A DNA stretch of 64,000 nucleotides from Otatea glauca (lineage: Eukaryota > Streptophyta > Magnoliopsida > Poales > Poaceae): positions 50,856,743-50,920,742 of the forward strand of contig CM070723.1 in the NCBI GenBank assembly GCA_036346275.1, in the 5' to 3' direction. The notes beneath the pieces were generated by a model. That model was given only the letters and a program-made list of their open reading frames with translations, was not told the origin of the DNA and made no database searches. The position numbers were made by a program, and so were the translations under genes. Below, piece by piece: positions 1 through 10,165 of the stretch; position 1 is the stretch's first letter, and each line of letters opens with the position of its first letter.

Positions 1-528
1 CAGACCTCGGTCATTTTTGTAATCAGGACTCGCATGCATGCACTAATGAGGGAAATAACGGCTGGCCTAACCAGATGTGGCAATTATTTGTGTTGTAAAG
101 TTAAAAATTATGGCGGTATATTTTTGCGAAGATGGCTTCAACGGTTTTGCCGTTTTTTAGTTTAGACGCCATAATTTTTTTCTGTAAAATAGCCGATCTC
201 GTGATAAAATTGTAGGAATAGCAAAACAATTTTAATCACGACTGACTTTTAGTAATGAAAATTGTCTATTGTTTTGCGAGGTTATTTCTATTAAATTTTA
301 ATTATTAAAAATTAGTCGTGATAAATTTTGCGAGACCGGCTATTTTGCAGAAAAAATTACGGCGTCTAAACTAAAAAATGGCAAAATCGCTGGAGCCATC
401 TTCGCAAAAATATACTGCCATAATTTTTAACTGGACGGCATAAATAATTTCCACATCTGGTTCGGCCGTTATTTCCCTCATTAGTGCATGCATATGAGTC
501 CCAATTACGAAAATGACCGAGCTCTGCA
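1..528. repeat. Long fold-back inverted repeat (MULE- or foldback-like MITE, left end may lie outside the window)
   Basis: Bases 1 to about 215 are repeated in inverted orientation at about 305-528, with roughly 85-90% identity by eye and a loop of about 90 bp. Matching landmarks include gcatgcactaatgaggg on the left and its reverse complement near 470-490, and the tttttgcgaagatggct segment near 122 and its complement near 395-412. No ORF in it resembles a protein. Long arms with a short spacer fit a non-autonomous Mutator-like or foldback element. The target-site duplication cannot be checked because the left arm begins at the window edge. Confidence 0.75.
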
Positions 529-1814
529 TGTTTATATAACTCACGCAACCTTTGAAATGACCGAAAATAAAATTTTTGACCGAAGAAAACATAATTACAT
601 GTTGTCTGCTATTCGTGCTATTACGTGAAACTTTCACTGTTATAGACCTGCGCATGTTATTTTTTTTGAAAAATCGTCGATGCCGTGACGAAATCACCAA
701 AATGCCCTATGTACAGTGCAATCAAGCTGACCCAGTCTGTTCAATTTTTTTATTGATTTCCAGTGGTTCCAGTCTGCTGTAACTTTTTATTTTGTATTTT
801 CTGGCTAGGCAAAATATTGTTTTTTATCCTGCAGTCGACGACATCCGTGGCAAAATATTTTTTTACTTCTTTCCAGCGAATCGATATGTTTAAATTTTTT
901 TCATGTTTTTTTCCTAGTCGGAGTCCTAGACCGCTGAAATATTATGTCGCCAAAAAAAATATTCCAGTTCAAAGCTAGCACGGCTGCTGGATATTAAAAA
1001 AATCATTTCTTTGCGACCGAAAACAAAAGCGAAAAGCGTAAAAAAATTGGCAGCCGAATCCAGCGGTCCCCAACCGCCGGAAATTGAGGAATCCAACGGT
1101 GGGGGACCGCTGGATATTTTCCAAACAATTCCTGCTAATCCCGTCTGCTGAAAAATAAAAAAGTCGGGCGGAAAATGAAAAAAATTGCTGCACACTATAA
1201 CCACTGGAAATTATAATAAAAAAATCCAACGGTCCACGTTAGCTGTATTTTACTGTGTATGTGCTATTTCTAAGATTTTGTCTGAACTCCGGCAATTCAC
1301 GAAAAAACAAAACACAATCAGGACTAGAACAGTAAAAAAATCACCAGTAGACTTGAGTTAAAGCCAGCCTCAATGGTAGGATAATTAATTAATGTGATTC
1401 TTGAAGAGAGCAAATTAGTAGATACTATATGGGATGCTTAGGCATAGCACATTTGATCAGAACTACCTAGAGGCAATGCATGCGCAACACCTCAGGTACT
1501 AGCACTAATTGCTTCTGTGTGGAGCTAGCTAGTAGCTAGGGCACAATTTTTCTGGTGCATGTCATGTACCTTCATGGATACATAACTGTAGATCAGTTAG
1601 GAGTATGTGATTAATTTGGAGTACATGCACGCATTTGATGTCTAACAGAAGAACATGTTTCAGACACGCCAAGTAATGAGATTAGAAAGATGGTTCATAG
1701 GAACGGTACCAAAAGTAAGAAACGATCGAACACGTACGTACTCCTAAAAAAAAATTCAAGTTATTTAGTGAGTATACCTACCTTGTTAGCTAGTTAAAAG
1801 TTCAAACTCCATTA
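529..1814. other. AT-rich intergenic DNA without recognisable gene
   Basis: The only open frames are short and overlap on both strands. Runs of A and T are frequent. A patch near 1060-1115 is locally palindromic around ccagcggtcc and ggaccgctgg. No coding, RNA or complete mobile element could be supported here. Confidence 0.6.
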
Positions 1815-2219
1815 AGTTGGTTTTGGTGTTGATCACAAATTTAATATTGAGACTAACTCTTTTGATAATCATAATATTGATTAGCCTCAATTTTTAATTA
1901 ATGACAAATCTTTTATGAGACTAACTCTTTTGTTGAGCTTAACTCTTATTAGTATCTTTTGGATGAAAAAGATGGAAATATCAAAGGTATGCATGAGTTC
2001 ATATTATCATATTTTGTTGCATTCTTTGATGTCAAAAATTTTATGATTTTATTGATAAATCTAAATGTGAGACTAACGTGTTTATTGAGAATATTTTTGA
2101 ATAGTATCATGAAAAAGAAAAAGAAAAATCCAAAAGGTATGTATCAAATGCAACTTTATTATTTCTAGATACATTCCTTGGATTCAAGACAAAAGGTGAA
2201 CTCTACCATAGTTTTAACC

Positions 2220-2800
2220 TTAATATGTGCATTTTATTTCCAACTCCATATATACATGAATGCACACATTTAAGGGGAGTTCATGCTTAATCTTGAAGTT
2301 TCAATAGTATTGATCTAATCCATCTTTCTATATTAAGGATCATTACTTTGAAACAACCATTTGAGTATATTTAACTTGTGTAGTTGTAGTATACTCATGG
2401 CAATATAAGATAAATTCCAAAGCAATCAAAAATTGAATATGTGCGTATTGATTCAAGTTCAATTATTTGCATGCACACATCTAACGGAGTTTAGTCTATA
2501 ATTAATGGTCTTAAGAGTATTGATCCCTTTCCACCATTCCATATAAATTGGATCATTACTTGTAGATTCCGTCGAATTGAGTATATGAAACTTGTGTAGT
2601 TAATATATACACATGACAATTTAAATACAATTTAAATTGTGTTTGATTGCCATTCAATCAACAAAGAACTAGTCATGTGTTGATGGTTCACTTTGTTGAT
2701 CCTAGAGCAATCGAAAGTTCTTGAGTATATGAAGTATTAGTTGCATTAGTATACTCAAGACACAATTAATCTTTCAATCATTTGTCTTCGGGTTGTGGTA
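2220..2800. repeat. Degenerate tandem repeat of about 210 bp
   Basis: Two to three diverged copies share the order tgcacacat..taa, agtattgat, ggatcattact, gagtatat and cttgtgtagtt. The marker tgcacacat occurs near 2261 and 2471, giving a period close to 210 bp; a third partial copy covers about 2690-2790. It lies inside the LTR-like region and has no reading frame. Confidence 0.5.
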
Positions 2801-4020
2801 AATCATCAAAAGAAAAGATCAAAGGATCTTGGGAGTATCCATTATGTGTTAATTGAGTGCAATGATGATTGAGACAACCATGTATTTTGGACTAACACTT
2901 TTAATAAGTTTGAAATAGGTTAAGTGCAAGGTTGAGATGAATTAACGGGACAAGGACGTCATCATGTGTTGATGAGCATCAAGAGAGGATCCCGAAGTTA
3001 AGAAAAGGGGAGTTCATCATGTGTTGATGAACAAGACGAAGATCCCGACTTGGAGAGAAGATGATGGAATTCATAAAAGCTCCAAGTGGATGTGCTAGAT
3101 GCAAAGGTATAACTAGCTAGGGCTAAGGATGTGTTTCTAGTCTTTTACCGGTCTCGGTGTTTGGATGGGAGACCGGGTTGCTAGTTAGGTGCCGTACTAT
3201 TAAGAGGGGTTAAGTATTTTAGCTTGAGCTACATCATGTGTTGATGAACTCAATCCGGTTCACTCTAGCTCACTCTCTATTTTGTTCTTGCATGAGCTAA
3301 GTATTTGCATGTGTTACAAATAAGAGAGCTCATGCTCGCTTCTTATTGAATCTTAATCGATTTGATTTTTGCATGGAGTTATGGATTTGCATGTGTTGAA
3401 AAAGGGATATAGCTCATGTAATTTGGTTTATGTGGTTTTTGTATGGAGCTAAGTTTTGCATGTGTTGCAAAAGGTGAGAGCTCATGCATCGGTGTTTTAG
3501 CTTGTGATTTGATCAGGTGTTGATCATCACAAGGCTAAGTAAAGTTTATGATTTTTCTATTTACAAATGTGTTTTGCAAATAATCTAGAGTTTATGGTTT
3601 TGATCCTAGAGCATGTGTTGGTATTTGCAAATGTGTTTTGCAAAGTGTCGGGATCATGTGTTGATCCTTACATGGCTAGAGGATTGATCTCATGGGTTCT
3701 CGGTTTATTTGCAAATGTGTTTTGCAAATTATTTTGATCATGCGTTGATCACCAAATGGTATAAGATTTGATCTTATTGACTCTCTCTAGCTTGTAGTCA
3801 TACTCTTGATCAAGTCTATGTGAGGGATTTCGAGAAATCAGATTTTAGACTTGAATGACTATATTAGAGTCTTTATTTTTGTGGTATTTAAAAATATCTA
3901 TGGTTGATTAAATCTTGAAAATAGATGGATATTGTATCCCTCGTGATAAGCTTCATATAAAATCAAAAATCACATAAATCGGAGTTCGGAGTAAAAAATT
4001 ATGAGCGTTTTAGTGGCTCT

Positions 4021-4330
4021 GACGGTGGTAGCACCGCCCCTACATGGGCGGTAGCACCGCTCGAGCGGTGCTACCGGTCCTAGATGGGCGATAGCACCTC
4101 TAGGACGGTGCTATCGGCCCAGAGGCGGTGTAAAAACTTCAAAGAAGTGTTTTTTCGATGAAATGGCTGGTGCTACCGGTCCTAGATGGGCGGTAGCACC
4201 GGGGGTACTGTAGCAACGGCTAGTTTTTTGTGTTTTTAATGCACGAAAGTGACCGTTGGCCTAGAGGCCGGTGCTACCGGTCCTAGTAGGGCGGTAGCAC
4301 CGGGTTTGCTGCACTTTTTGCCCATTTTGC
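4021..4330. repeat. GC-rich palindromic cluster upstream of an LTR TATA box
   Basis: The phrases gcggtagcaccg and cggtgctaccgg recur in both orientations with short spacers (for example 4024-4075, 4170-4200, 4268-4305), so the single strand can form several hairpins. The cluster lies directly upstream of the TATA box at 4360 and so in the presumed U3 of the LTR. Confidence 0.65.
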
Positions 4331-4359
4331 CCCCAACGTCTAGTTTTCTTTGGAGAGGC

Positions 4360-4366
4360 TATAAAA
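4360..4366 (+). promoter_or_regulatory. TATA box of the LTR-like region
   Basis: The sequence ggctataaaagg sits about 780 bp before the presumed 3' end of the LTR, followed by a leader that lacks stable ORFs. This is the expected position for the U3/R boundary of a plant LTR promoter. It is a sequence match only. Confidence 0.5.
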
Positions 4367-5142
4367 GGTACCTTGGGGGCTGTTATTTGGGTGTTGCTGA
4401 CCTTGGGAAAGATTTGTGAGAGTTGTGTGCATGTGTTGCCCTCTTCTCTTTGGTTTTTGAGCTAAGAGTGAGCCCTATTTGCATGTGTTGCATTTAGGAG
4501 AGGATTGAGAGCCTCTTGTGCATGTGTTGCACTTGAGGGAAGACTTGTGCATGTGTTGCAATTGGTGAGGATCAAGCTAGAGGGCTTGACTTGTTACTCT
4601 TGGTGTTTGCCGACACCTAGACTGCGTGTGGAGGCGTCGAGCGCGGTGAACTTCTCAAGGAGATTGTGAGAAGGCCCGGCAAAGTTGTGAAGGTCGGAGC
4701 TCGCCTACCCGGAGGGGGAAAGAGTTACCACTAGTGGAATTGAGGCGGGTGCTCAATTCGTGGAGCCGATCCAAAGAGGTTTGGGCTAGTCTCAATGTGG
4801 ATTAGGGGAGACCGGCAAGTCTCCGAACACCACGGTAAGACATCGGTGTGTCTCTTTGTATTTTCTTTCAATTCTCTATTTACATTGTTGTGATTTACAT
4901 TTCTAGAATTAAATTGCTTGATTGTCTTCAGAATTATATTTTCTTAAGTAGAGACATAATTAGCTAGTGCACTTAGTGAGCCTAGTTGATTTAGGCGTTA
5001 ATTTGTCAAAACCTTAGTTTATCGTTTCCGCATTGATTATTGTTTAGGTTTTGACGTAGAGATCAATAGAGCGTGTATTTAGTGAGAAGAATTTTTAAAG
5101 CCGTCTATTCACCCTCCTCTAGTCGGCATCCTCAATTTTACA

Positions 5143-5428
5143 CTAGCTAGCCTGCTTATGGTTATCATTGAAAATGTGAAATTGTTTTAGGGTATTTCGA
5201 TCGACAGTTGGTACGTAGCCTAACTGATGAGCAAGACAAATTGAAATGTAATGTACTTGCTTTTTTCAGTGGAACAGTGTGTGGTCGATAGCCCTTCTCC
5301 ACTGATCACCAAACGCTACTAACAGCTGATCTATCATGGAACTCGATATGGGTACTAATTAAGACACTGTCGAATCAAATACCCTTTGTTCAAAAAGAAA
5401 AACAAATAAACAGGGAGAATCTGTTATA
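5143..5428. other. Intergenic DNA, nothing recognised
   Basis: AT-rich sequence between the LTR-like region and the Stowaway MITE. No ORF, RNA gene or repeat could be supported. Confidence 0.5.
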
Positions 5429-5686
5429 CCCCATCCATTTCGCAATATTTCCACAACCCACTATACATATAGACTAAAGAAGTATTAATTCTAAAAATAA
5501 GTTAATGAGAAATGATCGTGTATACCCTATTGAATGACATATTACAAGCACTTTACGCTTTCTAAATCATTTAAGCAATGATATAGAGTGGGAAAATTGT
5601 AATAGCTACACTCTTAATTCTGGCAATAGGCAAACATTTCGAAAACACTTTCAAAATCATGGACAAACATATTGAAACGGATGGAG
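5429..5686. mobile_element. Stowaway-type MITE (Tc1/mariner-derived), 258 bp
   Basis: The left end ccccatccatttcgcaatat and the right end (reverse complement ctccatccgtttcaatatgt) form a terminal inverted repeat that matches the Stowaway CTCCCTCCGT-type consensus with a few differences. The element is flanked by TA at 5427-5428 and 5687-5688, the TA target duplication of this family. It has no coding capacity. Confidence 0.8.
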
Positions 5687-5804
5687 TAACTTTTTTTTAT
5701 TTGTGGGGAGTACATGCTTTTGTTTTGTACGTATTTAATTACAGGAGATCTATAAAGTTGCATTGCAAAAGTGGCTCATGATGATGCATTTTTGGGTAGC
5801 TTTA

Positions 5805-6088
5805 GATCTTGTTTGGGGGCTTTAAACCATATTTAGTTTTTGAAAAGTCAGTAACCCCTAAACAACTTAGTTTTTAAGCGGTTTTTGGCATAAGCTTGAA
5901 GTCATATATAACTAGCAAAAACCAAAAGCTGAAAACTATATTGGATCTGTTTTTACAGTTTATTGCTGAGAGAAATTAGCTATTTATCGAGCGATTTCTT
6001 ATAAAAAACTATAGCTGTTTTTTTAGCCTAGAAAATCAAAAATCATTTTTTTCAAAAGAGCTATAGCCCCCAGTTCCCAAACATGCCC
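5805..6088. mobile_element. MITE-like inverted-repeat element, about 280 bp
   Basis: The left end tcttgtttgggggcttt and the right end agttcccaaacatgcccg are imperfect inverted copies, and internal segments (aaaaccaaaagct, agctgtttttttagc) extend the symmetry. This resembles common grass MITEs whose ends read g-ttgtttgg. A clear target duplication was not found, so the superfamily is open. Confidence 0.5.
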
Positions 6089-8399
6089 GTTGGCCAGTGA
6101 AGAAAATTAGGGCCAGCTAGTTAGCACAAAAGATAAAGCGCAAAAGACGAAGAGGGAGAGGTCGGCGCGCGCGCACACGTGAACCCAGTACGTCCTAGCT
6201 TTATCAGCTTGTTCTTGGAGAATCGGAGATAGATGCCGATCTGGAACGGATGGCTTTGTACTCGTGTAGCTAACTATAAATCGTTTACGAGGTTATAGTT
6301 TTTGCCTCTGCATCTAATTTTGTTTTTTAAGTTTGATTTTCGTTCAAACGAAATTATAAATGTGGCCTCTTCTTGACTGCAGAATGATCGGGAGGCACCA
6401 CGTATCACCTGCTGCGCCTCAGTATAGAAGTGTTTACTGCGGTAAAGGAACTTGGTAGGTTCCTGCCACGGTTAAAAGAGGCTGAATTTACAATTTCATC
6501 CGAATAGAAACTAAACTTGCATAAAACATTAGGCTAAGGGAAAAAACACCAGGTTACTTCATTGGGAAATCAATCTAGACCGTGGATGCACGTACGTAAT
6601 TGCTGGAAATGTGTTTTTAGGCTGAATAAAAAGGTTACACAAATTAACACGTAGTACCACTCCAGACTGCGTTCATAAAAGAATGTCATTTGAATATTAA
6701 CACGGTCCCAGAATTCAATGTTGACTACTAATTTCTATTATAATAGATTTTTAAAACCAAATAAAAGTATACCTGATTTATCACCTAAGTTCTCTTAAAG
6801 AGGAACATGTGGTTAGCTGGTTCTTCGTGTTTTCTAAATGCACCAACTTCTCTTCTCCCTCGGTCGATCGGTCGACATAAAATGGAGAACCTTTCTACCT
6901 CGTAATTTTGCGCATTTCAGGTTGAATGCATTTACTTTGGATTTCATAACTTCAGATGTTAATTTTTGAAAAGATTGTAAATGGCTGACCAAATTCAGCT
7001 CCCAAAATTGTTAAAACACACATTAATATGCCCAAGCACAAATTTGGTGCTTAGAGGCATTACAGAGCCTAAAAATATCAAAATTTAGATTTCCATTACT
7101 TTGTAAATCAACCGCCACCAAAGAAAGAGCTCTGCCTACTTTTATTGCTGAATGTCATATCATCATAATTCCCAGACCAACTAACAGTGAAACAGTACAA
7201 ATGGCGCCATAAATGTACAACTTCGGCTTAGGTAGAACACTGTGCAAGTTAGCCCTAGCTAGAGCTGAAGAGCTTCGTTCTTACCTCTTTGTTGGGTAAC
7301 TTGGTTAATAGTTTTTGGATTATTGATTATTTACCGCTAAACCAACACTTTTAATAAAATGCAAGATCAAGCCATCCTCAAGAATATCATGTCCCTAGAA
7401 TCGTCACAGTGTGAGGCTGCAGAGCCTCCGCAAAAAGTTCCTAGCATATATTGTGGACGTACATACGTATGTGTGCGTGTGTTGCGTGAGTGCCTTGTGT
7501 TTGTGTGTGGTGTGGGTCTTCTTTTCTCTCTTGAAAAAAAAGAATATAAGAAGGTTCAAAATTCAATTTTTGATATTCCTTTTACTGACATGTAACCAAA
7601 TTTTCACACGGGAGAAATATTTACAACCATAGGTTTACACCTACGTGTGTAGTTCGATTAAATCACACGATAATTTTCAGGATGCCATACTTTGCTCAGA
7701 TGTTTTGTACAAGTTCGTCACCATCTTCTTCCTTTCTGGTAAAAAACAGAAATTCTACTAGTAAGTTTTTTTAACCACAAAAAAGAGTGGGAAAAATATG
7801 CCGCTTTTTTTGGACAGGCTTAAACTGCCTGAAACGGCTGTCTACCGTGAAGTGCAGGGCAGACGAAATGTGTGATTAGACAGGCAGTGGCATCTTTTCT
7901 GTGCACTGACACACACAAAAGGAGCAGTCACGCTTACATTCAGAGATGGAAACACTGAAGAACAGCTATAAAGAACCAATTTACCTGAGAGGCCAGTAGC
8001 AGTTGAGATCCGTTACCCATTTGTTGGCACATAAAGGATCCAGGGACAGTTACACTGCAGCTGCCTCTCCCTCTCCCTCTCTCCTATCCTTGTTGGATCA
8101 TGTTTGCCTTGCTTTGCTGAGCTCTGTTCCCAATGATTACCACTATTTCAGTTCACAGCTTGACCACTTCTGGCAAGTGGCAATGCATGGTGAGGCTGAG
8201 GATGAGTTTAGTAAGAGCACTAGAGTAGTGTTTGCTTGTGAATGTGATCCCTGTGGTTGGAGGAAACCTTGGGCTTCTGTGTGCCCAAAATTGGTTGAAT
8301 CATCGAAATATAGTTTTGCTAGATTGGCATAATCCAATCTTTGCTCCGTATAAACACGTCTAGAAGCTACGAGAGATATTTGTGCGCGAAGAAAGTAAC
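6089..8399. other. Intergenic DNA without supported gene
   Basis: Several ORFs of 60-110 codons occur but none has a recognisable domain. The longest (8003-8332 plus, 109 codons) contains a cysteine-rich stretch and cannot be assigned. A GCGCGC-rich patch lies near 6163-6175. Nothing else could be supported. Confidence 0.5.
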
Positions 8400-8630
8400 C
8401 GGAACAAAACCTGTCTTATTTTCTTAGAGAGTAAAGGGGACGTATACCATACTCATGCACACATGTGTACATATCTTCTACATACGCTAAGAAATTCATT
8501 TCCGTTGAACGCGCGCACGTGTGTACCCAATTTATTGGCATGAACGCACACGTTTGAGGAATCGAACGCGGATAGACTGATCACTCGATAGCGTGCCTGA
8601 CCAACCGAGCTACGCTGGATTCTCAAAGCC
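8400..8630 (-). mobile_element. tRNA-derived SINE-like element
   Basis: Read on the minus strand from about 8625, the sequence has an A-box-like tagctcggttgg followed about 32 nt later by a B-box-like cgttcgattcc, the two internal RNA polymerase III promoter elements. The intervening arms do not form a proper cloverleaf, so it is not a functional tRNA. Downstream, to about 8400, lies unrelated sequence as expected for a SINE body. Flanking duplications were not identified, so both ends are approximate. Confidence 0.5.
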
Positions 8631-9220
8631 TGTAGTCTTTATTTTGTGAGGCCGCGTATGTACTCTAGGTCCCAATCAACAAGTCCGTGGGGATCTACTT
8701 TCATTGCTAGCTACGGTTTTGCGCTGTGCATCAAGGGAGCAGCCCAACGATATCCTCATTGTTTAGATACATAGGCAATAGTGAACATGCCATGAACACA
8801 ATAGTGTTGTCCACAGAGGTTGAGCTAAAGCCAGTCAATAAATGTCTTGACAGGTGCAGAGAAGAGGGGAGACACACATGGATTGTTAACCCCTGGCAAC
8901 AAATGTCAATTTTAAGCACACTGATACTGCAAGGCGGTACGACGTAAGTTAAGGCAAGATTGATGAATGACACACATCAATAGGTGTCCGACTTTTCAAA
9001 GGAGTAGTATCAGTTAGTGTGAGATCCACAGGTATTCGACCCAAAGAAGCCATAATATTATTTTTTTGAGGGGTGAAATCTATGTGATGTCAAGTTATGT
9101 TTGTCTTGTTTAATTAACCGTAGTGGTTTGGCTAAAACTTTACTCCCACGGAGCTAAGGAGAAGTAAATTGGTCAGGGCAGACTGCAGAGTACGTAGCAT
9201 TCAACAGCGGTCATATTAAG
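8631..9220. other. Intergenic DNA, nothing recognised
   Basis: Overlapping short ORFs on both strands (8726-8973) show no domain or coding bias. No repeat boundary could be set. Confidence 0.5.
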
Positions 9221-9519
9221 TAGGGGTGCAATCGGATCTGATAGATGCCAATCGACCGACCAACTGGATCTGTTCGGTTCAAATTCAACTAGTCATGTAA
9301 GATATTTGTTAGATTTGGCATCAATTTTGGATAGATAGTTTCAGATTCAGCATCGGATTCAATAGATCACTATCAGTTGGATCAAGATATTCCGATTATA
9401 TTATCAAAAATTCCGAAAAACTCTATTCGGAAATGCAAAAAATTACAACCCATATTCTAACCGCTTCAATTGGGCCCAGCCCAATAGCCTAAGTCTCTAT
9501 TGATGGCTTTGTGGCGATG

Positions 9520-9930
9520 CCTAACTCTCCCAGGGTTGGAGTCCCACAGAAGCGACTGAGTTCAACTCCTCCCTATCCTAGACCCCAATTCACATGCCAT
9601 CGCCACCACCCTCGTCATCTATTCGTCTGGGTGCCACCCTCCCGCCGGCTGCTGCCATCCCTCCCGAAGTCCTCCCTCCTGCCGCCTGCTATCCCTCCCG
9701 CCACCCTCCTTCCCACCCGCCGCCATCCTCCTACCACCTGCCCTCCCTTCTGCCGCCCTCCTTCCCTCCCATCGTGCTCCTTCCCACTGGCAATCGCCCT
9801 CCAGCGGTCCTCTCTACAAAGTCCACAGCTCCACCCTCACTATGCCATCCCTCCCGCTGTCTTCTCTCTGGTCTTTTCTCTCTTGCTGACCGTCTCCCTC
9901 CCACGTCCCTCCCTCCATAGCTCCACCCTC
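9520..9930. repeat. C/T-rich low-complexity block inside the hAT-like element
   Basis: About 400 bp are dominated by ccctcc, cgccgcc and ctgccgcc. The two long ORFs across it (9511-9939 and 9594-9920) are made of proline, serine and leucine only because of this composition. It may be a captured GC-rich host fragment, but no source gene can be named. Confidence 0.5.
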
Positions 9931-10165
9931 CACGATTAATTGATAAAATGACTTGTTAAATTGTAATAATCCTGTTGCATGTTAAACTCATACAGTTGAT
10001 TAATCATGGCTATATATGATATATCTGTTTTCGTGTGATATCCGACAAAAAATATTTGATACCATATCGATTCTGCTCTATATTCGTTTTGAATTCGTGA
10101 CCGATATTATCTAGACCGTATTCATATCCGGTACTATCGATATCTGACTCCGAGTCTAAGAAAAA

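Larger units (their letters stand above)
1815..5142 (+). mobile_element. LTR-retrotransposon-derived region, probably a Copia (SIRE-like) solo LTR with adjoining 3' sequence
   Basis: The region has no coding capacity but looks like a plant LTR. A TATA box (tataaaa, 4360-4366) follows a GC-rich palindromic block. The right end reads ctattcaccctcctctagtc (5105-5124), the usual end of grass Copia LTRs, and finishes in ...ttttaca. The left part carries many variants of the catgtgttgatga phrase that is common in SIRE-type 3' regions and LTRs. The left boundary is uncertain and no clear 5-bp duplication was found, so the element may be truncated. Confidence 0.5.

Noticed and set aside
8003..8332. 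109-codon ORF with a CECDPCGW stretch as a gene
   Set aside because: No recognisable domain, no codon bias and no splice or promoter signals; kept only as a mention in the intergenic entry.
8555..8626. tRNA gene on the minus strand
   Set aside because: A and B boxes are present, but the acceptor and anticodon arms do not pair.
9511..9939. 142-codon Pro/Ser-rich ORF
   Set aside because: Low-complexity C/T-rich DNA is open in more than one frame; there is no domain and no splice context.
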